Below, piece by piece: positions 58,019 through 64,000 of a stretch of DNA of 64,000 nucleotides. Both the position numbers and the translations under genes were made by a program. Position 1 is the first letter of the stretch, and each line of letters begins with the position of its first letter. The stretch lies in NCBI RefSeq assembly GCF_030436345.1, contig NZ_CP124038.1, positions 1 through 64,000 of the forward strand, read 5' to 3'. The notes below the pieces were generated by a model, which was not told the DNA's origin, did not search any database, and worked only from the letters and a program-made list of their open reading frames with translations. The stretch is from [Borrelia] tanukii. GTDB lineage: Bacteria > Spirochaetota > Spirochaetia > Borreliales > Borreliaceae.

Positions 58019-59026
58019 TCAATTTATAACCGTTTGGTTAATAAGCTTATCATAAATATAAAGTTCAATCATAGAGCCTTTATAAGCTTCATAGGGCAAT
58101 TTAATCAACCCTCCTTTTGACTTAAAGGAATAAATCAAAGAATTCTCACCGTCCAAACCTTTTAACCTAACAGATATATCAACATAAGATGGATGTTGCT
58201 TTAATTTATAAGTCAAAATTCCAAAAACAATATTATTGTCAACCTTAGGATTTGCAATAGTGATTAAAATTTTATCTGATTCATTTATTTTAGTTCCAGC
58301 TGGAATAGACTGAAAAACAATATTTCCAAAATCATCTGTATTCGCCAAATCAATATCAAAGCTAATACTATCACTTAAAAGAGAAGCAATCGCATCTTTA
58401 TAATAAATTCCAATATAATTTTTAACATGTTTGTCCAAGCGATCTTTACCCTTACTAACTAAAAATTGAAGATCTGTTAAACTTGATATTTGACTACCTG
58501 GCAATGGATTTTGACGAATTATTATGCCCTTTGGCAATTCACTCTCAACTTCAAGAGGCTCAACAATATGGTAAAGTAATTTAGAATTATCAAAAGAATT
58601 GGCCTTTAAATTAATGATAACATCGTCAATGTTTTTGCCAATAAAACTATCAACTCTGTTTATTATAGCTCCTTTGCTAATGAAAATTATAACCTTATTA
58701 CCATTCCTTAAAACAGTTCCTGGTTTTGGACCCTGCTCTATCACTTTTCCTTTGTCAAGAGAGCTTGAAGAAAATTTAAATTCAATGTGCGGAATCAACT
58801 CTTTTCTCTGCAATTCAATAATAGCATCTTCAATAGTAAGAGAATAAAGATTTGGAACAACTACAATCTCCTTGTTTTCTAAAACCATAAAAAAAATCGC
58901 AAAAGAAACAATTAAGGACCCAAAAATAACTAAAAGTAATGCCTTGATTGTAGTTTTAGGCAAAATTGGCACTTCATTATTACAATTTTTGCCGCTCTGA
59001 ATCAGATCTAGTTTATTTTTAAACAA
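58019..59026 (-). CDS. PASTA-domain membrane protein without a kinase domain
   Basis: The product of about 335 residues has a short cytoplasmic N-terminus, one transmembrane helix (about 27-50) and three PASTA-type repeats (about 56-120, 121-195 and 198-262): VVPNLYSLTIEDAI with GPKPGTVLRNG, FIGKNIDDVI with NPLPGSQI, and YIGIYYKDAIASLL with IPAGTKI. PASTA domains bind peptidoglycan; here they are not joined to a Ser/Thr kinase or penicillin-binding domain. The start is uncertain: TTG 59026 has GAGG too close, and an in-frame ATT at 59080 follows a G6 run at the fmt stop. It is the last gene of the pepP-def-fmt cluster. Confidence 0.8.
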   Translation of the reverse strand: MFKNKLDLIQSGKNCNNEVPILPKTTIKALLLVIFGSLIVSFAIFFMVLENKEIVVVPNLYSLTIEDAIIELQRKELIPHIEFKFSSSSLDKGKVIEQGPKPGTVLRNGNKVIIFISKGAIINRVDSFIGKNIDDVIINLKANSFDNSKLLYHIVEPLEVESELPKGIIIRQNPLPGSQISSLTDLQFLVSKGKDRLDKHVKNYIGIYYKDAIASLLSDSISFDIDLANTDDFGNIVFQSIPAGTKINESDKILITIANPKVDNNIVFGILTYKLKQHPSYVDISVRLKGLDGENSLIYSFKSKGGLIKLPYEAYKGSMIELYIYDKLINQTVIN

Positions 59027-59075
59027 TTCCTCTTCATTAGAAAATTTATTTTCTAGATTGTCATTATTATTAAAA

Positions 59076-60023
59076 CTAATATATCCCCCCTATTGAAGAA
59101 AACACTTGTCCTATTAATTGCCTACTCCCATTATAAAAAGATTTAAAATCCAAAACCTTTTTCCCGGGTCTTTGAACTTCTAAGAGCAAAAGAATCCCTT
59201 CTCCGGTATTAACAAATAATCCTCTTTCAGGATTAAAATCAACAATTTCTCCTACTTTTTTCTCTTTATATAAATCTATTTTTAAAAAATCAGCTCTATG
59301 AAAAATAACGTCGCTATAATCAAGCCTAGCTCTCACAAGTGGCCAAGGATTGCATGCATTAATCCTGTTTTTAATCTCAAATGCGCTTAGATTAAAATCT
59401 ATAAATCCCGTTTCTTTTTTTAAAAAAGAACAAAAAGTAGCTTCACTCGATTTTTGAGGAATTCCTAAAAACCCCTTGCCAACTTTTTCCAAGGCTTCTA
59501 ACACAAGGCTTGGACTAAGGCTTGAAACAAGCTTTAAAATATCATAACTTGTATCATAAGATCTTATTTCAAATTTTTTTTGAACTAAAATATTGCCACT
59601 ATCCATTTCCAAGGCCATGCTCTGAATAGTAATACCGCTAACAGAGTCTCCATTTAAAATTGCAGATTGAATTGGAGAAACGCCTCTATACTTGGGCAAA
59701 AGAGAAGGATGAACATTAATACACCCATTCGGGAAAATATCCAAAAATTCTTTTTTAAAAATTTTGCCATAAGAAAAAACCAACATTAAATCTGGATTTA
59801 AATCTCTAATTAAATTTAATGTATTGTCATCAAGAATCAAGGGATCAAAAACTTTAATATTTTTAGCAATAGCCTCCATCTTTATTACATTTTGACTTAA
59901 CTTTTGTCCTCTGCCCTTAGGCTTATCGGGCAAAGTCAAAACCCCCACCACTTCATAATGCTTTACAATTTCCTTGAAAACTTCTAAAGCAATAGAAGAG
60001 GAGCTTACAAAAAATATTTTCAT
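59076..60023 (-). CDS. fmt: Methionyl-tRNA formyltransferase
   Basis: Formylates initiator Met-tRNA using 10-formyl-THF. The 315-residue product has the catalytic loop INVHPSLLPKYRGVSPIQ, the DSGNI(L) segment (LEMDSGNILVQ), and a C-terminal OB-like domain. The N-terminus MKIFFVSSSSIALE differs from the common FMGTP motif but fills the same position. Its ATG overlaps the def stop in ATGA, the classic def-fmt coupling. The last codons contain a G6 run. Confidence 0.96.
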   Translation of the reverse strand: MKIFFVSSSSIALEVFKEIVKHYEVVGVLTLPDKPKGRGQKLSQNVIKMEAIAKNIKVFDPLILDDNTLNLIRDLNPDLMLVFSYGKIFKKEFLDIFPNGCINVHPSLLPKYRGVSPIQSAILNGDSVSGITIQSMALEMDSGNILVQKKFEIRSYDTSYDILKLVSSLSPSLVLEALEKVGKGFLGIPQKSSEATFCSFLKKETGFIDFNLSAFEIKNRINACNPWPLVRARLDYSDVIFHRADFLKIDLYKEKKVGEIVDFNPERGLFVNTGEGILLLLEVQRPGKKVLDFKSFYNGSRQLIGQVFSSIGGIY

Positions 60024-60517
60024 CTCGCCTTAAGACCTCTTTCTCTCATATAAGGCTTTAACAATTTATTTTTTATCCTTTCTTCGTAATAATCAATAAA
60101 AAGAACTCCATTCAAATGGTCTATTTCATGCTGAATAATTCTTGCCAAAAAATCAGAATTTTCTATAGTAAAAGATTTTCCATTCTCATCATAAAAATTT
60201 ACCACAATAGCCTTAGGCCTCATTAAATCATAATAAACTCCCGGTATACTTAAACATCCTTCTTTGTAGGAATTAAGCTCATATGAAGTCTCTGTAATCA
60301 AAGGATTAATAAAAACCAAAGGCCTTGCCATTTTATTCTCCCTAACTACAAAAAGTGACAAATCAAGGCCTACCTGAGGAGCAGCAAGCCCAACTCCACC
60401 ACTAATATCCATCAATTTTATCATCTTTTTTGCATAATCTCTAATTTTATCATCAATATTATCTATTTGTTTTGTCTTAACACGAAGCAAATCATTAGGA
60501 TAAAATACCATTTCCAT
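60020..60517 (-). CDS. def: Peptide deformylase
   Basis: Removes the formyl group from nascent proteins. The 165-residue product has all three motifs: GVGLAAPQVG, EGCLSIPG and QHEIDHLNG, giving Cys and two His ligands for the metal and the catalytic Glu. ATG 60517 is chosen because GGGGG lies 9 nt upstream; the frame opens 24 nt earlier. It overlaps fmt by 4 nt and follows the Trx-like gene by 31 nt. Confidence 0.97.
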   Translation of the reverse strand: MEMVFYPNDLLRVKTKQIDNIDDKIRDYAKKMIKLMDISGGVGLAAPQVGLDLSLFVVRENKMARPLVFINPLITETSYELNSYKEGCLSIPGVYYDLMRPKAIVVNFYDENGKSFTIENSDFLARIIQHEIDHLNGVLFIDYYEERIKNKLLKPYMRERGLKAR

Positions 60518-60548
60518 AAAACTCATCCCCCTTTCAAACAAAAAATGC

Positions 60549-61235
60549 TCATTTTATTTTTCCAAAAAGCTTCCATTCCTCATTTCCCAATAATGAAAAA
60601 TAAATATTACCGATCCTGGACTTGGGAATAGCATAAAGCTTGTTTTCATCAATATCTTTAAAAACTAAAAATTCTTTAAGATCTGTATCAAAAAGAACAA
60701 GCTTTCTGTCTTTACCGTCAAACTTTAATCGCCAATCACCTTGTAACGTTTTATAAAAGAAGATCCTATCATTCATAGTATTAATTTCATAATTTTTTTG
60801 CTCTTTTAGAAAGCTTGTTGATTTTATAGACCCCATAACATAGTTCAAAAAATTTTTATCAAATTGTATACTACTCAAAGCGGTTCCTGCATAAGCTGCC
60901 TTTATTTGCTCATTTTTAGAATCTACAAAAAAAATAGTTGGACTTTTTTGTAGATTAATTTTATTAAAAATTTTATTATTCTTATCTATAACTAAAAAAA
61001 TATTTTTTCTAGATACCGTGCGAACAATCTCATCATTTCTAAAAGAATTTAAAAAATCTTTTATTAGATTTTCTTTAATATCTCTGCCAACCAAAATTAA
61101 AACATTTTTATCCAATTCTTGAGCTTTTTTAATTGCAATCTCATAAGAACTCTCAAAAATAATATCTTCCGTTAAAGAAAACAAGTTTAAAAATCCCTGA
61201 TTTAAAATCATTAAAAATGCAATTATAAATCTCAT
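60549..61235 (-). CDS. Secreted thioredoxin-fold protein without a CxxC site
   Basis: The 228-residue protein has a signal peptide (about 1-21, ending near LFSLT). A thioredoxin-like domain follows (about 28-125): YEIAIKKAQELDKNVLILVG, where a CxxC normally follows, then FLVIDKNNKIF and the cis-Pro-type KSPTIFFVDSKN. The domain has no cysteine at all, so it cannot be an oxidoreductase of the usual sort. The C-terminal part (about 160-228) is a beta-rich region of unknown family. Both ends are tight: it overlaps pepP by 4 nt. A periplasmic binding or folding role is inferred. Confidence 0.65.
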   Translation of the reverse strand: MRFIIAFLMILNQGFLNLFSLTEDIIFESSYEIAIKKAQELDKNVLILVGRDIKENLIKDFLNSFRNDEIVRTVSRKNIFLVIDKNNKIFNKINLQKSPTIFFVDSKNEQIKAAYAGTALSSIQFDKNFLNYVMGSIKSTSFLKEQKNYEINTMNDRIFFYKTLQGDWRLKFDGKDRKLVLFDTDLKEFLVFKDIDENKLYAIPKSRIGNIYFSLLGNEEWKLFGKIK

Positions 61236-63010
61236 ATTTTACTTGTAAGCTTTGCTAAAAATTCCAACTCCCCTTCATCATTAAAATGCTCTTTTAAAGT
61301 CAAAAATATACATTCATGATAATTATTGATATAGTTTAACTCATCTTCCGAGAGCATTTCTTTTACTATTAATTCTTTTTCAAAGGGAACAAGAGTTAAA
61401 TTCTCAAACTCTAAAAAAGATCCAAAGTCATTTGTCAAAGCTTGCCTTACAAAAACTAAATTTTCAATCCTTATCCCATGACTAAATGTTCTATAAAGCC
61501 CAGGCTCAATCGAAACTACCTCAGATCCTTTAAAAGGATAATTAGAATTAGGACTAATAGAAGCTGGAAGTTCATGAACATTGAGAAAAAATCCAACACC
61601 ATGTCCCGTACCATGAATAAAATTTAATTCATTTTTTAAAAGCGGCAATCTACAAATTCCATCAAGAAAAGCCCCGGAAGATCCATATGGAAACTTTAAA
61701 GAGGCAAGACTAATGAAAGCCTTAAGAACCAAAGTATAGTCATGCTTTTCTTCACTAGAAGCATTTCCTATTAGAAAAACTCTTGTAACGTCTGTTGTAC
61801 CAAGTCCAAAATACGAACCCCCAGAATCAATTAAAAGAAGGCCATTGGAATTTATTTTTTTGCCTCTTTTGGGCTTATAATGTGGAAGAGCACCATTTTC
61901 CCTGAAACCAACTATTGAATCAAAACTAGAGCTAAAAAAATCTTTATTTAATTTTCTAAAATGTAAAAGCATATCAGCAATGTCCATTTCATCTAATTCA
62001 GCCAATTCAGCCTTACTTAGACTTTTAAATTTAAGTAAAAATTTAATCAAGCCAATAGCATCAATAACATGTGCTTCTTTCATCTTAAGAAGTTCATAAT
62101 TGGTTTTTACTACCTTAAAATTGCTTACAATACTTTCCCCCAAAATAACATTAGCCTCACCAAGAACTTTCAAAACCCTAACATTAGTATAAAATGAAAC
62201 AAAAAATTTACCTTCATTCTTTATTTGATTCAAGAAGCAATAAAAATTACTGTAAGGCTCTATTTCAAAATTATCCATTTCAAGTGTTTCTTTAACGCTT
62301 GAATCAAGTTTTTTTGTATCAATAAAAAGAACGTTTTTTCGATCTTTATTCCTAGATATTAAAAGAAACGAATAAAACAATGCAGACTGCTTAACATCTG
62401 AACCTCTTAAATTCAATATCCAAGCAATCTCATCAAGAGCAGTAATAACATAAAAATCTGCTAAATTCTTTTCTAAAATTGGAAAAGTAGATTTGATTTT
62501 TTCAGCTCTTTTATTATTCTTTTCAGCACCAATCAATTCAACTATATTACTAAACTCAAGCTGAGGTCTAGATTCCCAAATCAAATCAATTAGATCTTGA
62601 TTTAAAACCTCGATATGTGTATTTTTACATTTTTCAGACAACTCTTTATAAAACTTTATACTAATCTCGTCAGAGTAAATTCCAAGCCTTGATTCTTGAA
62701 GATTTGAATTTATATACGTAAAAATATCAGGTGATCCTTTTACTCCAAGCTTTATTAATTCAACTTCAGTACCCTTAAGCTCTTGATCGGCTTGCAAAAA
62801 ATATCTACCATCCGTGAAAAGAGCAGCTTTGGATAATGTTACAATTACCATTCCAAAGCTACCAGAAAAGCCTGTAATAAACTCGCGAGTACTATACCTT
62901 TCATGAGAATATTCGCTAAAATGAGGATCATAACCTGCTACCAAATAAGCATCAACTCCATTTTCCCTCATGTGCTTTCTAAGCAAAGCTAATCTTTTAT
63001 TAATATCCAA
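61232..63010 (-). CDS. pepP: Xaa-Pro aminopeptidase (M24B)
   Basis: Releases N-terminal residues before proline, useful for an organism living on host peptides. The 592-residue product has two creatinase-like N-terminal domains and a C-terminal pita-bread domain with metal ligands in LLIDSGGSYFGLGTTDVTR, HGTGHGVGFFLNVHE, SIEPGLY and HGIRIENL. Length and order match eukaryote-like cytosolic aminopeptidase P. The start is TTG at 63010, with AAAGGGG 7 nt upstream and no ATG nearby. It opens a cluster with the Trx-like gene, def, fmt and the PASTA gene. Confidence 0.95.
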   Translation of the reverse strand: MDINKRLALLRKHMRENGVDAYLVAGYDPHFSEYSHERYSTREFITGFSGSFGMVIVTLSKAALFTDGRYFLQADQELKGTEVELIKLGVKGSPDIFTYINSNLQESRLGIYSDEISIKFYKELSEKCKNTHIEVLNQDLIDLIWESRPQLEFSNIVELIGAEKNNKRAEKIKSTFPILEKNLADFYVITALDEIAWILNLRGSDVKQSALFYSFLLISRNKDRKNVLFIDTKKLDSSVKETLEMDNFEIEPYSNFYCFLNQIKNEGKFFVSFYTNVRVLKVLGEANVILGESIVSNFKVVKTNYELLKMKEAHVIDAIGLIKFLLKFKSLSKAELAELDEMDIADMLLHFRKLNKDFFSSSFDSIVGFRENGALPHYKPKRGKKINSNGLLLIDSGGSYFGLGTTDVTRVFLIGNASSEEKHDYTLVLKAFISLASLKFPYGSSGAFLDGICRLPLLKNELNFIHGTGHGVGFFLNVHELPASISPNSNYPFKGSEVVSIEPGLYRTFSHGIRIENLVFVRQALTNDFGSFLEFENLTLVPFEKELIVKEMLSEDELNYINNYHECIFLTLKEHFNDEGELEFLAKLTSKI

Positions 63011-63062
63011 AAAAATCCCCTTTATAAACTCTACTAGTAGTAGTATACCAAATAATTATCAA

Positions 63063-63091
63063 TTTAAAAATAAAAAATTATTTGATATAAT
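63063..63091 (+). promoter_or_regulatory. Promoter of the Cof-type HAD gene
   Basis: TTTAAA at 63063-63068 and TATAAT at 63086-63091 are separated by 17 nt. A start near 63099 gives a leader of about 25 nt with AAAGGA 6 nt before the ATG. Confidence 0.55.
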
Positions 63092-63123
63092 TTAGCTTGA
63101 AATTAACTCCTAAAGGATAAAAT

Positions 63124-64000
63124 ATGAAAAATATTAAAGCAGTTGTCTCTGATCTTGATGGCACTCTTTTACTATCAAAAAGCTATATTGGAGCATTTAC
63201 AGAACTTGTAATCAAAAAATTAACAAAAGAAAAAAAGAAATTCATAATAGCAACAGGAAGAAGTAAAAATGAAATCATCCAAATTACAAAAAAAATAGAT
63301 CAACTGCAAGCTTCATTTTTCATTACATTAAACGGAGCAAAAGTCTACAACCAAGAATGGAAATTAATAAAAAGTCGCAATTTATCTCCTGAAGTAGTAA
63401 AGAAAATTTTAAATTTAAGAGATAAAAAGTTTAGTCACATACCTCATTTTTTACATAAAGCAGATCAATACGACGACCAATTAAATATTGATATCAAGAC
63501 TAAAATTGCAATGGATAAATGCCAAAAATTAAAAAAAGAATCTAATATCTTAAGACATGAAATAGTCAGTCCAATCAGTAAAATTCAAGAAATTAAAGAC
63601 TTTAGCGAGCTTGAAAATTTTGAAAATGTTGCAAAAATAGTATTAGCTGGCAAAGAAGAAAGCCTAATAGAATATGAAGTAATGATTTTAGAGAAATACA
63701 GAGGAGAAATAAATGCATACCTTTCTACTCCAAATTCACTAGAAATTGTAGATCATAAAGTTTCAAAAGGAAATGCATTAAAAGAAGTTCTTAAAACTAT
63801 CAATATTGATTTAAGCGAAACCATAGCTTTTGGCGATGGATTTAATGATACTGACATGTTAAAAAATGTAAAAAAGGGATTAATAATGGGAAATGCAAAT
63901 TATAGATTAAAAGAAATGCTATCTTACTTAGAAGTAATAGGAACAAATGATGAAGAAGCTGTTGCAAATTACATTAATGAGAATGTTTTAGAAGAACCTA
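63124..64000 (+). CDS. Cof-type HAD-IIB phosphatase (partial at window end)
   Basis: The 5' part of a sugar- or cofactor-phosphatase of the Cof subfamily; the frame is open at the window edge, so only the last few residues are missing. Motif I is VSDLDGTLL (about residues 8-16), motif II IIATGRS, with the IIB cap between about 85 and 190. Motif III is HKVSKGNAL and motif IV AFGDGFNDTDML. Substrates of this subfamily are broad (flavin, thiamin or sugar phosphates). It is divergent from pepP and has its own promoter and ribosome site. Confidence 0.9.
   Translation, partial: MKNIKAVVSDLDGTLLLSKSYIGAFTELVIKKLTKEKKKFIIATGRSKNEIIQITKKIDQLQASFFITLNGAKVYNQEWKLIKSRNLSPEVVKKILNLRDKKFSHIPHFLHKADQYDDQLNIDIKTKIAMDKCQKLKKESNILRHEIVSPISKIQEIKDFSELENFENVAKIVLAGKEESLIEYEVMILEKYRGEINAYLSTPNSLEIVDHKVSKGNALKEVLKTINIDLSETIAFGDGFNDTDMLKNVKKGLIMGNANYRLKEMLSYLEVIGTNDEEAVANYINENVLEEP

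Overview
The window is AT-rich spirochaete DNA and matches the left end of the linear chromosome of a Lyme-group Borrelia (Borreliella). The genes and their order agree with what I remember of B. burgdorferi from about BB0001 to BB0068. Signature genes include the P13 porin, the PUR-domain regulator BpuR, a BAM-complex lipoprotein next to a beta-barrel candidate, and the gap-pgk-tpi run. The exact species cannot be told from the sequence alone. Base 1 onward looks like subtelomeric DNA: a palindromic ATAATATTAT followed by TTGTATATAAAC, with a near copy about 85 bp further in.

Layout. 0-8 kb: a secreted hypothetical protein, a GH3 hexosaminidase, a divergent UDP-sugar-pyrophosphorylase-like gene and phosphosugar mutase pair, trpS, an AI-2E-family permease and a HAD phosphatase. 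8.4-14.8 kb: a tight plus-strand operon cdaA-cdaR-acpS-DUF2225-truA-(UDG-like)-priA. 14.8-25.6 kb: udk, a rhodanese-like protein, YitT, rluD, PPi-dependent phosphofructokinase, ruvA-ruvB-queA, a sugar-dehydrogenase-like protein and folD-yebC. 25.7-32 kb: envelope biogenesis (OMP candidate, BAM lipoprotein, two signal-peptidase-like proteins, PEGA/SUMF1 protein), smpB and p13. 32-40 kb: a minus-strand series from a PpiD/SurA-like protein through a lipoprotein and plsC to parE-parC. 40-46 kb: cheR, phoU, two envelope proteins, a short SMC and rnhB. 46-47.1 kb: bpuR, tRNA-Gly(UCC) and tmRNA. 47.2-50 kb: two tandem YhhQ/VUT membrane proteins, trmH and ung. 50-53.5 kb: gap-pgk-tpiA-secG. 53.5-63 kb: a TPR protein, CorC-like, ybeY, trxA, rsmE, and pepP-(Trx-like)-def-fmt-PASTA. 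The window ends inside a Cof-type HAD phosphatase.

How the parts work together. Central metabolism is glycolytic (PFP, TPI, GAPDH, PGK), as expected for Borrelia. Translation quality and RNA modification are heavily represented (tmRNA with SmpB, TrmH, RsmE, TruA, RluD, QueA, YbeY, Def, Fmt). DNA maintenance genes are PriA, RuvAB, ParCE, SMC, Ung and RnhB. There are no insertion sequences, prophage genes or CRISPR arrays; this is conserved chromosomal core.

No large novel system was found. The best leads are small. They are a degenerate family-4-UDG-like protein inside the priA operon, a signal peptidase paralogue lacking both catalytic residues, a cysteine-less rhodanese, a degenerate second YhhQ paralogue, an unusually short SMC, two probable leaderless genes (ung and the PEGA/SUMF1 gene), and several unexplained perfect hairpins in leaders. 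Start codons were chosen from Shine-Dalgarno spacing where the longest frame was implausible; these choices are stated per gene.
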